Source: Methylobacterium sp. R2-1 (GTDB lineage Bacteria; Pseudomonadota; Alphaproteobacteria; Rhizobiales; Beijerinckiaceae). Taken from it: a DNA stretch of 64,000 nucleotides. The notes below the pieces were generated by a model. It made no database searches. It had not been told where the DNA came from and saw nothing but the letters and a program-made list of their open reading frames with translations. The first letter of the stretch is position 1. Every line of letters begins with the position of its first letter. Below, piece by piece: positions 26,766-35,209 of this stretch. The DNA is taken from NCBI RefSeq assembly GCF_014191355.1, contig NZ_JACHWM010000014.1:155677-219676 (forward strand), written 5' to 3'. Both the position numbers and the translations under genes were made by a program.

Positions 26766-27227
26766 ATGCTCAAGCACATTCGCGTTGCAGCTCTTGCCAG
26801 CACCTTCGTCATCGGCGGCGCGGCACTTGCCCTTGCCCAGTCATCCTCGACCACCGGCACCGGCGGCTCCTCGGCGGGCGGCGGCACCAGTTCCTCGACG
26901 GTGGGGACCGGCGGCTCCTCGGCCGGCTCGGGCAGCGGCTCGGGCTCGTCCTCGACGCTCGGCACCGGCGGCTCTTCGGCAGGCGGCGGCACCAGTTCCT
27001 CGACGGTGGGGACCGGCGGCTCCTCGACCGGTTCGGGCAGCGGTTCGGGCTCCTCCGTAGGCACCGGCGGGTCCTCGGCCGGCAAGAGCGGCAGCGGCTC
27101 CTCCATGGGTTCGGGCGGCTCCTCGTCCGGCATGTCCGACAGCGCGGGCAAGTCGGGCAGCGCTCCGGGCCATGACAAGAGCGGCCCTGGAAACTCCGAG
27201 AACGCTCCGGGCCACAACAAGCGCTGA
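26766..27227 (+). CDS. Secreted Ser/Gly-repeat protein
   Basis: A 153-residue protein with a signal peptide (MLKHIRVAALASTFVIGGAA, cleavage after ALAQ). The rest is almost only Gly, Ser and Thr in repeats of the type TGGSSAGGGTSSSTVG. It ends GHDKSGPGNSENAPGHNKR, a short basic tail. TGGAGG precedes the ATG. It is exported and intrinsically disordered; a surface or matrix role is possible but unproven. The gene at 27795 encodes a related but shorter repeat protein. Confidence 0.7.
   Translation: MLKHIRVAALASTFVIGGAALALAQSSSTTGTGGSSAGGGTSSSTVGTGGSSAGSGSGSGSSSTLGTGGSSAGGGTSSSTVGTGGSSTGSGSGSGSSVGTGGSSAGKSGSGSSMGSGGSSSGMSDSAGKSGSAPGHDKSGPGNSENAPGHNKR
26854..27066. repeat. In-gene tandem repeats (ACCGGCGGCTCCTCG units)
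   Basis: Imperfect direct repeats about 106 bases apart (26858 and 26964 onwards), each built of shorter units encoding TGGSSAGGGTSSSTVG. Repeats of this kind can change number by slippage and so change protein length. Confidence 0.65.
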
Positions 27228-27282
27228 GCCTCGACGGGCGTGACGGCGCGGGCGCGGTTCGGACGAGCCGCGCCCGTCCTGG

Positions 27283-27364
27283 TCTCTCTCACGAAACGCC
27301 CGCCGCGCTGCCATCGCCAGAGCGAGAACGGTCAGAGGCCGGAAGTTTTGTGAGGCACTCTTAG
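27283..27364 (-). repeat. About 80-bp palindromic element (copy B, inverted)
   Basis: Reverse-complement copy of the element at 22207 and 36918. On the minus strand it reads GAGTGCCTCACAAAACTTCC at one end and GGGCGTTTCGTGAGAGAG at the other. It lies in the gap between two secreted-protein genes. Confidence 0.75.
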
Positions 27365-27384
27365 CTTCTGAGGAGAGACGCACC

Positions 27385-27786
27385 ATGGCACGCGTGATCC
27401 TACCGCTTCTCGGCGGTGCACTCGCTCTGTCCGGCATCGCCGCGAGTCAGACCCAGACCAGCGCTCAGACCAGCACCGTTCAGACAGGTCCGAACGGCGT
27501 CTCGGGCAGCACGACCGTCACCACCGGCCCCAATGGCAAGCCGTGCCGGGTCGTCCAATCCGATGATGCCAAGAACGCCGCGAACAACACCGGCACGCTG
27601 TCGAGTTCGGTCACGGCCGGTCCCGATGGCGTGAAGAGTTCCACCACCGGAGGCCCATCGGTGACGACACGATCGGGCAACGGCACGAGCAGCAGCTCGG
27701 CCTCAAGTTCGAGCACCGGCGGCGGCAGCACAGTGACGACGACCGGTGACGGCGACTGCGTGATCACCGTGCCGAGCAGGAAGTGA
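27385..27786 (+). CDS. Secreted Thr/Ser-rich protein with TGPNG repeats
   Basis: A 133-residue protein with a signal peptide (VILPLLGGALALSGIAAS). The low-complexity mature part contains repeats such as TGPNGVSGSTTVTTGPNGKP and TAGPDGVKSSTTGG. Two cysteines (KPCRVV and DCVITVP) could form a disulfide joining the ends. GAGGAGA precedes the ATG. Its stop is 8 bases before the next gene, so the two are probably co-transcribed. No known family. Confidence 0.6.
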   Translation: MARVILPLLGGALALSGIAASQTQTSAQTSTVQTGPNGVSGSTTVTTGPNGKPCRVVQSDDAKNAANNTGTLSSSVTAGPDGVKSSTTGGPSVTTRSGNGTSSSSASSSSTGGGSTVTTTGDGDCVITVPSRK

Positions 27787-27794
27787 GAGGTTCC

Positions 27795-28247
27795 ATGAGC
27801 ATCACCAAGACGACCATCCGGGCAACGACGGCGCTCGCCGCCCTCGGTCTCGTCCTTGTCCCGGCTCTCGCGCATGCGCAGGGCGGAGGCGCGACGGCGG
27901 GCAGCGCCGGCTCGGCGGCGTCCGGCGGCACATCCGCCTCGACCGTCGGCACGGGCGGTACCTCGGCCGGCGCGAATGGCGGCACGGGCTCTTCGTTGGC
28001 GACGGGCGGCGCTGCCGCCGGCGGCAAGACCATGGACCGCTCGCACGTGAACGAGACCGGCAATGGTGGCCTCAACGGCCAGTCAAAGGCCATGGCCCAT
28101 GACGGCGGCACGTTCTCGAAGTCGCAGACCAAGACCAAGGTTCGTGATGGAGAGAGCGTCGAGTCGCGCACCAAGACCATGTCGCACGAGCCCGGCTCGA
28201 AGCCCGTCAAATCCACGACCACCACCGGCTCGACGACCGGCCAGTGA
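27795..28247 (+). CDS. Secreted Gly/Ser-rich protein, relative of the protein at 26766
   Basis: A 150-residue protein with a signal peptide (LAALGLVLVPALAHA, cleavage before QGGG). A Gly/Ala/Ser/Thr repeat region follows (GGTSASTVGTGGTSAGANGG), then a charged half rich in Lys/Ser/Thr (SKSQTKTKVRDGESVESRTK). The ATG at 27795 follows GAGAGG and was preferred to an in-frame GTG at 27783. The first half resembles the protein encoded at 26766. Confidence 0.6.
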   Translation: MSITKTTIRATTALAALGLVLVPALAHAQGGGATAGSAGSAASGGTSASTVGTGGTSAGANGGTGSSLATGGAAAGGKTMDRSHVNETGNGGLNGQSKAMAHDGGTFSKSQTKTKVRDGESVESRTKTMSHEPGSKPVKSTTTTGSTTGQ

Positions 28248-28287
28248 GACCGAACCGATTTTATCCGATCCGACCGCAGGAGGCCCG

Positions 28288-28527
28288 ATGCTGCGCAAAC
28301 CGACTCTGACCCTTCTCTCCGTCCTGGCGTTTGCCGGCGGCATCCTCGGCACCACCTCGGCCGCCATGGCCGACCCGCCCTGGGCACGCGGCGGACGCGG
28401 CTTCCATCATGGCGGCCCGCCGCCCTGGGCACCGGCTCACGGCTGGCGGCGCAAGCACGAGTTCGGCGGCCATTATGGCCGCTCCCGGTACGACGAGCGG
28501 CGGCGCTACGACCGGTACCGCTACTGA
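28288..28527 (+). CDS. Small secreted Gly/Arg/Tyr-rich protein
   Basis: A 79-residue protein with a signal peptide (LTLLSVLAFAGGILGTTSAA, ending AMA) and a basic mature part rich in Gly, His, Pro, Arg and Tyr (PPWARGGRGFHHGGPPPWAP, ending RYDERRRYDRYRY). AGGAGG precedes the ATG. It is probably periplasmic and disordered. It is the last of four small secreted-protein genes in a row. Confidence 0.6.
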   Translation: MLRKPTLTLLSVLAFAGGILGTTSAAMADPPWARGGRGFHHGGPPPWAPAHGWRRKHEFGGHYGRSRYDERRRYDRYRY

Positions 28528-28639
28528 CCGCATGGCTCTCCGCTTCGCGCGGAGTGCATCGGCTCCAACCGGGGCCGCTCGAACCGGCAGCCGTGCCCCG
28601 GCCAACGAGGCCGGACACGGCTGTCGGCGAATTCGGCGC

Positions 28640-30127
28640 TCAGGCCATCCGGCGCTGCACGGCGCCAGCCGGCATCGGACCTCTCGGCCCGTCGCTGAGC
28701 GGGCTCGCGTTGTAGCTCTGGACGAGGTCGTGCGCCTCCTGCTCACTCGCGGCGGCCGGCGGCGACCCCCACATGCTCGTCCCGTTGGGCTCACGGATGA
28801 CGAGGATCGAGACGGCGCCGATCACGCCGGCGATCATCAGATAATAGGCGGGCCAATTGAGATCGCCCGTATATGCCACGAGCGATCCGACGACGACCGA
28901 CGTCGTTCCGGCAAACAGCGAAACCGACACGTTGAAGGAGATCGAGAGGCCGCTCGCACGGATATTCGTGGGGAAGAGGGCCGGCAGCGTCGACGGCATC
29001 GTGGCGCTGAAGCAGATCAGCAGCAGCCCCATGATCAGCAGGCCGGAGAACACCGCGGCCTCGCTCTGGCTGCGGATCAGCAGGATCATCGGCAACGCCA
29101 GGACCACGAGACCGACCGACCCGATCAGGGCGAAAGGCTTGCGCCCGAAACGGTCGGACAGGCGGCCGATGAACGGGATCGACAGGAGCGCCAGCACCAT
29201 CACCACGATCTGCAGGACCTGCGACTCCGTCGGCGAGATGCCGCCGGCCTGCTGCATCATCGGCAGGGTCTGCGTCACGTAGGTCGGCATGTAGGATGTC
29301 AGCATGTAGTTCGGCACGTTCCAGGCGAGCGCCAGGCCCATGCAGACGAGGACGTAGGGCCAGAGGACGAAGATGTCCTTCGCGGTCTGCCCCGCGCGCA
29401 GACTCTTCTCGCGATCCTCCGCCTCCTGTTCGAGGGCGGCGAAAGCGGGCGTTTCCGCGAGTTGCGAGCGCATGTAGACGCCGACGAGCCCGAGCGGCAG
29501 GGCCAGGAAGAACGGCAGGCGCCAGCCCCAGTCGAGCAGTTGCTCCTCGGTCAGGGCAACGCCAGCCAAGGTCACGACGATCGCGCCCAGCAGGTATCCC
29601 GTGAAGGTTCCGAATTCCAACCAGCTGCCGAGATAGCCGCGGCGCCGGTCGGGTGCGTACTCGGCGATGAAGGTCATGGCGCTTCCGTACTCGCCGCCGG
29701 TGGAGAATCCCTGGACCAGCCGCGCGACTAGAAGAAGAAGGGGCGCGGCGATGCCGATGCTCTCCTGGCTCGGGATGCAGCCGATCGCGAAAGTGCCGAC
29801 GGCCATCAGGATCATCGTGGCCGCGAGCACCTTGTTGCGGCCGATCCGGTCGGCCAGCGGACCGAAGAACATGCCGCCGAGCGGCCGGATCAGGAACGCG
29901 ACCGCGAAGAGTCCGAACGTCGCGATCTCACCCATCGTGTGCGAGAGATTGGAAAAGAACACCTTCTGAATCGTCGGCTCGAAGAAGGCGTAGACGCCGA
30001 AATCGTACCACTCGGCGACATTTCCGATCGAAGCGGCCGAGATGGCGCGCCGGATCGTCGACGGCTCGGTCACAGTACAGTCCGAAGCCTTCCAATCTTT
30101 GTCGTCGTCAACATGCATTGACAGCAT
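28640..30127 (-). CDS. MFS transporter, metabolite:H+ symporter (MHS) type
   Basis: A 495-residue inner-membrane symporter with 12 predicted helices. The start ASIGNVAEWYDFGVYAFFEPTIQKVFF is typical of the MHS group (ProP, shikimate and dicarboxylate transporters). The conserved loop RPLGGMFFGPLADRIGRNK and the FSTGGEYGSAMTFIAEYAPDRRRGYLGSW block are present. The exact substrate cannot be told; osmolytes or organic acids are likely. It lies inside the stretch that separates the two halves of the Anbu cluster. A GGAG precedes the ATG at 30127, and an alternative ATG is at 30118. Confidence 0.88.
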   Translation of the reverse strand: MLSMHVDDDKDWKASDCTVTEPSTIRRAISAASIGNVAEWYDFGVYAFFEPTIQKVFFSNLSHTMGEIATFGLFAVAFLIRPLGGMFFGPLADRIGRNKVLAATMILMAVGTFAIGCIPSQESIGIAAPLLLLVARLVQGFSTGGEYGSAMTFIAEYAPDRRRGYLGSWLEFGTFTGYLLGAIVVTLAGVALTEEQLLDWGWRLPFFLALPLGLVGVYMRSQLAETPAFAALEQEAEDREKSLRAGQTAKDIFVLWPYVLVCMGLALAWNVPNYMLTSYMPTYVTQTLPMMQQAGGISPTESQVLQIVVMVLALLSIPFIGRLSDRFGRKPFALIGSVGLVVLALPMILLIRSQSEAAVFSGLLIMGLLLICFSATMPSTLPALFPTNIRASGLSISFNVSVSLFAGTTSVVVGSLVAYTGDLNWPAYYLMIAGVIGAVSILVIREPNGTSMWGSPPAAASEQEAHDLVQSYNASPLSDGPRGPMPAGAVQRRMA

Positions 30128-30745
30128 AGCTTGTATATCTCCGCAGGGCTACTGAGAAGAAAAATACATTACTGAAATGACAGGCACGCTGATGCGCTCA
30201 TCGCCGCGATACAGTCGCTGCGGCGATCATGAATAAGCAATAGTCGAAGACCGGCGCTGGTCTTCCTCCCGAACGGCAAGGCCGAATAATTTTTATCCAT
30301 TAGAGCCGCAGCCGGCGCCCGCACAGGCTGCAACCAGGGACTACTTTGATCGAGCCTTCGGCCGCGACTTGTCACGAAGCGACATTTTTTTGCAGATTGT
30401 TACAATGCGGCTCAGTCAATCCCGTGGACTATAGGTGCAATGCAGCAAATTCAGTCGCCGCCACACGTCGCGACGACTTCAACGAAAGCAATCCGAGCCC
30501 ACGATCTTTATGAGAATTCAGGCCACGATCAAGGCAGCAACAGGCGGCCGCCGACGCGCATCGCCCGACATCAGGGTCGCGCCGGACATCGTGGCGTCCC
30601 TCGTGCGACCGACACCAATTCGAGCCGAAATCGAGCAAGTCCCTCCGCGATCAACGAAGACCGCGGTCGGCCAGCCTACCGCGAAGTGCTCGCCCTGCAA
30701 GCTTTCCGGACGGTGAGGCGGCTCTCCTGCGCTCCTATCCGGTCC
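30128..30745. other. Long intergenic region, right border of the Anbu-cluster interruption
   Basis: 618 bases without a convincing gene. The segment 30150-30430 is clearly more AT-rich than its surroundings (for example the T run at 30386-30392), and probably contains the MFS gene promoter. Frames from 30430 to 30740 on both strands have poor codon pattern and no ribosome site. The base composition suggests acquired or decaying DNA. Confidence 0.4.
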
Positions 30746-31690
30746 TCACACCAGATATTGCTCGCTGATCGCCGCCCCGAGCCCGTTGTTCTCGACGATG
30801 AAGCCCTGGATGAACTCGTGAAGGCCCGAGGCGAAGATGCGCTCGATGTCGGCGCCCGCGAGCTTCGCCCGCATGTTGCTCGCCAGCCGCTGGCTCTCGC
30901 CGCGGCGGCCGTAGGCGTCGGCGATGAGATCGAGATGCTCCACCAGCATCCGGTAGCAACTCGCGAGCGAGCGCGGCATCTCGGGATTGAGGATCAGCAG
31001 GTCGGCGACGAGCACCGGCTTGATGCTCTCACGATAGACCCAGTGATAGGCATTGAATGCCGAGACCTCGCGCAGGATCGTGGTCCATTGGAAGTAGTCG
31101 AGCGAGCCGCCGACCCGCTCGGAGGCCGGCAGCAGGATCTGGTACTTCACGTCGAGAATGCGCGCGGTGTTGTCCGCCCGCTCGATGGCGGTGCCGGCGC
31201 GGGTGAACCAATAGGCGTCGTTCCTCAGCATCGTCCGGTAGGCCGAGCCGTCGAAGGTGAGCGAGACCCGTTTCACCCAGTCGAGGAACTGCGTGAATTC
31301 TTCGCGGGAGAGGTCGCGGCCTTCATAGGAGCGAAGTTCCAGCCACGCGCCGTTGATCGTGTCCCACATCTCGGTGGTGAGGGCCGTGCGGATCGAGCGG
31401 GCGTTCTCCCGCGCCGTGGCGATGCAGGAACGGATCGAGGATGGGTTGTGGGCTGAGAAGGCCAGGAAGTTGCAGACGGTGTGCTCGTTGACCGCGTCGT
31501 AGAGCGTCTTGAACAGCGCGGGATCGCCCGCCGAGGACAGGGCCGAGGCCCACTCGTTCGAGGTGCGTCCGCCGTAGTTCGACGGCAATGCCGTGAGCCG
31601 CAGGGCCGCATCGAGGATGCGGGCGAGAAAATCCGCCCGCTCGGCGTAGCGCGAGAGCCAGTAGAGGTTGTCGGCAGTCCGGGACAGCAT
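30746..31690 (-). CDS. Alpha-E domain protein (DUF403) of the Anbu cluster
   Basis: A 314-residue, mainly helical protein of the alpha-E family. It starts MLSRTADNLYWLSRYAERAD, the family signature, and contains FSAHNPSSIRSCIATARENARSIR and GTAIERADNTARILDVKYQILLP. Conserved Glu and Arg residues are typical. It pairs with the permuted ATP-grasp gene directly upstream (107-bp gap). The family is thought to help make short peptides or tags, with no biochemistry proven. Transglutaminase and Anbu, its usual partners, are 4.5 kb downstream. Confidence 0.9.
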   Translation of the reverse strand: MLSRTADNLYWLSRYAERADFLARILDAALRLTALPSNYGGRTSNEWASALSSAGDPALFKTLYDAVNEHTVCNFLAFSAHNPSSIRSCIATARENARSIRTALTTEMWDTINGAWLELRSYEGRDLSREEFTQFLDWVKRVSLTFDGSAYRTMLRNDAYWFTRAGTAIERADNTARILDVKYQILLPASERVGGSLDYFQWTTILREVSAFNAYHWVYRESIKPVLVADLLILNPEMPRSLASCYRMLVEHLDLIADAYGRRGESQRLASNMRAKLAGADIERIFASGLHEFIQGFIVENNGLGAAISEQYLV

Positions 31691-31797
31691 GGGGTCAGCT
31701 CGCGGGCGCGGTGGCGACCGGGACGGCAGATGCGCGGTGTTTCACCACCGACGCCGCCCGGTCCGCCGAAGAAATGCAAAACGATCGGGCAAAACGC

Positions 31798-33237
31798 TCA
31801 GGCATCGAGCACCCAGGTGTCCTTGGTGCCGCCGCCCTGGCTCGAATTGACCACCAGCGAGCCCTCCTTCAGCGCGACGCGGGTCAGGCCGCCCGGCACG
31901 ATGCGGATCTCGTCGGCGCCGGCCAGCACGAAGGGACGCAGGTCGACGTGGCGCGGAGCGACGCCGGAGGCGACGAAGGTCGGGCAGGTGGAGAGCGAGA
32001 GCGTCGGCTGGGCGATGAAATTGTCGGGCGCGTGCCGCAGCTTCTTGGCGAACTCGTCGATCTCCCGGCGCGTCGCGTGCGGGCCGACCAGCATGCCGTA
32101 GCCGCCCGAGCCGTTGACCTCCTTGACCACGAGATCCTTGAGGTTGTCGATGACGTAGGAGAACGCCTCCGGCTCGCGGCAGCGATAGGTCGGCACGTTG
32201 TGCAGGATCGGCTCCTCGCCGGTGAAGAACTTCACGATCTCCGGCATGTAGCTGTAGACGGCCTTGTCGTCCGAGATGCCGGTGCCGACCGCGTTCGAGA
32301 GCGTGACATTGCCTCGCTCGTAGGCGTTCATCAGGCCCGGCACGCCGAGCACGGAATCGGGTCGGAAGACGAGCGGATCCAGAAAGTCGTCGTCGAGGCG
32401 GCGGTAGATCACGTCGACGCGGCGCGGACCTTCGGTCGTGCGCATGTAGACGACCTCGTCCTTGGTGAAGAGGTCGCCCGCTTCCACCAGCTCGACGCCG
32501 AGTTTGTCGGCCAGGAAGGAGTGCTCGTAGAAGGCCGAATTGTAGCGGCCGGGCGTCAGCAGCACCACGGTCGGATCCCGCGTGGCGGAAGCGGGCGCGA
32601 GGCTGCGCAGCGTTGCCAGGAGGGCGTCGGGATAGTTCTCGACCGGCGCGACGCGGTGGCGCGAGAACAACTCGGGAAAGAGCCGCATCATCACCTCGCG
32701 GTTCTCCAGCATGTAGGAGACGCCGGACGGCGTACGGGCGTTGTCCTCCAGCACGAAGAAGTCGTTCGCGCCGGTGCGCACGATGTCGATGCCGGCGATG
32801 TGGACGTAGAGGTCGTGCGGCACGTCGAAGGCCCGCATCTCCATGCGGTAATGCGGGTTTCGGTAAATAAGGTCGGGCGGGATGATTCCGGCCTTGATGC
32901 ACTCCTCCGCGCCGTAGATGTCATTGATGAAGGCGTTGAGCGCGGTGACCCGCTGCTTGAGGCCGCGCTCCAGGAAGTCCCATTCGGGCTTGGTCAGCAC
33001 CCGGGGGATGATGTCGAAGGGGATCAGCCGCTCGGTCGATTCGTTGGCACCGTAGACAGCGAAGGTGATGCCGATGCGCCGAAACAGCATTTCGGCCTGG
33101 CTGCGGCGGGTGTTGAAGTGCTCCGGCGGCGTCTTGTCGAGCCAGGCCTTGAGGATGTCGTAGGCCTCCCGAACGGCGGCCTGCTCCGGCTGCCCCGCCC
33201 CGCCTCCGTTCATCTCGTCGAACGCCGTGAGCGCCAT
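31798..33237 (-). CDS. Circularly permuted type 2 ATP-grasp protein of the Anbu cluster
   Basis: A 479-residue protein of the circularly permuted ATP-grasp family, predicted to join amino acids by ATP-driven amide-bond formation. Visible features: DIIPRVLTKPEWDFLERGLKQR, FFVLEDNARTPSGVSYMLENR, DLVVKEVNGSGGYGMLVGP (nucleotide-binding Lys and Gly-rich loop) and the C-terminal NSSQGGGTKDTWVLDA. The start at 33237 follows the family; in-frame sequence upstream to 33312 is possible but unlike it. It is the first gene of the leftward Anbu set, followed by alpha-E. Confidence 0.9.
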   Translation of the reverse strand: MALTAFDEMNGGGAGQPEQAAVREAYDILKAWLDKTPPEHFNTRRSQAEMLFRRIGITFAVYGANESTERLIPFDIIPRVLTKPEWDFLERGLKQRVTALNAFINDIYGAEECIKAGIIPPDLIYRNPHYRMEMRAFDVPHDLYVHIAGIDIVRTGANDFFVLEDNARTPSGVSYMLENREVMMRLFPELFSRHRVAPVENYPDALLATLRSLAPASATRDPTVVLLTPGRYNSAFYEHSFLADKLGVELVEAGDLFTKDEVVYMRTTEGPRRVDVIYRRLDDDFLDPLVFRPDSVLGVPGLMNAYERGNVTLSNAVGTGISDDKAVYSYMPEIVKFFTGEEPILHNVPTYRCREPEAFSYVIDNLKDLVVKEVNGSGGYGMLVGPHATRREIDEFAKKLRHAPDNFIAQPTLSLSTCPTFVASGVAPRHVDLRPFVLAGADEIRIVPGGLTRVALKEGSLVVNSSQGGGTKDTWVLDA

Positions 33238-33492
33238 CCGCGCAATTCCCCCTGATGCCTCGTTCGACCGGAGCAAGAGGCAGGCCACCCGGAAGGTTTC
33301 CGGCGCGCCCAACTCCGCATCTCCTCAACCTGCCGTGGCAGGCCGCCCCGGCCAGCGGCCCGCGACCCGCTCGGCGGCGGGTTTGCCGGACAATCTGTCA
33401 TCGATGTAGCGGACGCTTCGCGCGGGCCTATCCCCGCCGCCCCGTCGATTGCGGATGGAGGTGGAGAAAAAGGCGATGCCGAGGGCGGGCTG

Positions 33493-34449
33493 TCACCATT
33501 CGCGCCAGGGCGCGGTGATGTCCTCGCCCTCGCTCCATTCGAAGCCGGCCTCCGTCAGCACGGCGTCGATGAAGACGCCGAGCTCGTCGCGCTCCAGGGT
33601 CTCGATCAAGCCGTTCCGGCGATTGAGCCGATTGAGGGAGAGGACGAGACGCTCTGTTTCGCGATGGAGGGCGGGCGCGGAGCGCCGCGCCGCGGCGGAC
33701 TTCACCGCGTCGAGATAGCGGTGAAGCAGGGCTTCCGCCTCGGCGATGTCGCGCTCGTCCATGTCTGCGTCGGCCGCAGCGGCTCTCTCGCACCAGCGGG
33801 TGGTCGGGATCGCCGCGCGCAGGGCCTCGATACGCGGGGCGGAGGCGGGATCGATCCTCCCGCTCATCGCCTTGAGCGAGGCTTTGCGTTCGCGCACCTG
33901 TCGTGCGGGGCGGTCGAGCGGAGCGATGTAGACCGCAGCGAGGCGATGCTGCGCCGTCAGCTTCGCGATCACCAGAAGGTCGCCGACCTGATAATCCCAG
34001 ACGAAGGCGACCGGGCTCTGCCCGGGAAGATCGCCGGAGCGCCCCTTCCGCCGCGGCTTCGCGCTGAGCCTTCCGCTGACCGCCTCGGCCGGATCGCCGA
34101 AGTACAGGCCGAACGGCAACGGCCCCCCATAGGCGCGCGACCCTGGCCCCGCGCAATCGGCATCGGAGAAGTCGATGCGGGAAACGATCAGGTCCGCTTC
34201 TGTGCCGATCACGACAGAGCGGGGTTCGCCGATCGTCGCGCGGTAGCTGGCGAGCCCCTCGGCCGAGAGGCCGAACCCCGTATCGTCCGGCCGTCCGTAG
34301 GCGGCGAAGACGCCCTCGATGAGGGTGTCCGGTTCGGTCGCGCCGTGACGGATCAGACGGGCGACCACCCGCGCGTCGTGAACGGAGCGTCCGAGGAGAT
34401 CGGCCGGATCGTCTGCGTCCTGATCCGAGTACGGGGCGCCGCGCTCCAT
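33493..34449 (-). CDS. Hypothetical protein downstream of radC
   Basis: A 318-residue cytoplasmic protein with no signal peptide or membrane segment. I do not recognise a family. Notable parts are the acidic N-terminus (SDQDADDPADLLGRSVHDAR), the central DLPGQSPVAFVWDYQVGDLLVIAKLT, and a helical C-terminal half with DERDIAEAEALLHRYLDAVKS. Its start overlaps the radC stop by one base (TAATG), so the two are translationally coupled. Codon use is like neighbouring genes, so it is a real gene. Confidence 0.65.
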   Translation of the reverse strand: MERGAPYSDQDADDPADLLGRSVHDARVVARLIRHGATEPDTLIEGVFAAYGRPDDTGFGLSAEGLASYRATIGEPRSVVIGTEADLIVSRIDFSDADCAGPGSRAYGGPLPFGLYFGDPAEAVSGRLSAKPRRKGRSGDLPGQSPVAFVWDYQVGDLLVIAKLTAQHRLAAVYIAPLDRPARQVRERKASLKAMSGRIDPASAPRIEALRAAIPTTRWCERAAAADADMDERDIAEAEALLHRYLDAVKSAAARRSAPALHRETERLVLSLNRLNRRNGLIETLERDELGVFIDAVLTEAGFEWSEGEDITAPWREW

Positions 34450-35195
34450 TAGATCAGCTTCAACCCCTTCAGGCTCGCATGGCCGTCGCGGCCGAGGATG
34501 ACGTGGTCGTGCACGACGATCCCGAGGGGATCGAGCACCGAGACGATCTCCCGCGTCATGCGGATGTCGGCTCCTGACGGCGTCGGGTCACCGGAGGGGT
34601 GGTTATGGGCCAGGATGATCGCCGTGGAGGCAAGTTCGAGCGCCCGGCGCGCCACCTCGCGGGGATAGACCGGGGTGTGATCGACGGTGCCGCGGCCCTG
34701 GACCTCGTCGGCGATCAGGTGGTTGCGCCGGTCGAGGAAGAGCACCCGGAACTCTTCGCGGCCTGAGAAGGCCATGGTGGCGCGCAGATATTCGAGCAGG
34801 GCGCTCCACGCGGAGAGCAGCGGGCGGGCGGCAATGGCGCCGCGGGCCAAGCGTCGGCCGGCAGCCTCGATCAGCTTCAAGTCGGCGGCGACGCTGGCGC
34901 TGACGCCCTCCACCTCGGCGAGCCGGGCGGGCTCGGCGCTGATCACCTCGGCGAACGAGCCGAACCGGCGGATCAGCGCCTTGGCGAGCGGCTTCACGTC
35001 CCGCCGCGGGATCGACCGGAATAGGGCGAGTTCGAGGAGTTCGTAATCCGCCAGAGCGTCGGCGCCGGATTCCGCGAAGCGGGCGCGCAGGCGCTCGCGG
35101 TGGCCGTGATAGTGCGGCGTCTCCTCGGCGGAGGTTGGGGCCGACGCCTCGGCGAACCCCGGCAGGGCGGGCGGTTCGGCCTTCCGGCGGACCAT
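34449..35195 (-). CDS. radC: RadC family JAB/MPN domain protein
   Basis: A 248-residue protein of the RadC family. An N-terminal helix-hairpin-helix-like region (YELLELALFRSIPRRDVKPLAKALIRRFG) precedes a JAB metalloprotease domain with HNHPSGDPTPSGADIRMT, which gives the His-x-His and Asp zinc ligands. The old link to DNA repair is doubtful, and the biochemical role is unknown. It lies 14 bases after the methionine aminopeptidase gene and overlaps the following hypothetical gene by one base, so the three are probably one transcript. Confidence 0.9.
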   Translation of the reverse strand: MVRRKAEPPALPGFAEASAPTSAEETPHYHGHRERLRARFAESGADALADYELLELALFRSIPRRDVKPLAKALIRRFGSFAEVISAEPARLAEVEGVSASVAADLKLIEAAGRRLARGAIAARPLLSAWSALLEYLRATMAFSGREEFRVLFLDRRNHLIADEVQGRGTVDHTPVYPREVARRALELASTAIILAHNHPSGDPTPSGADIRMTREIVSVLDPLGIVVHDHVILGRDGHASLKGLKLI

Positions 35196-35209
35196 CGCCC
35201 GGCTGGCCG

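Noticed and set aside
26854..27066. Regular short direct repeats, considered as a CRISPR array
   Set aside because: The repeats are in frame, encode Gly/Ser repeats after a signal peptide and have no unique spacers.
30440..31456. 338-codon frame on the + strand near the alpha-E gene
   Set aside because: Mostly antisense to the alpha-E gene. The upstream part has poor codon pattern and no ribosome site.
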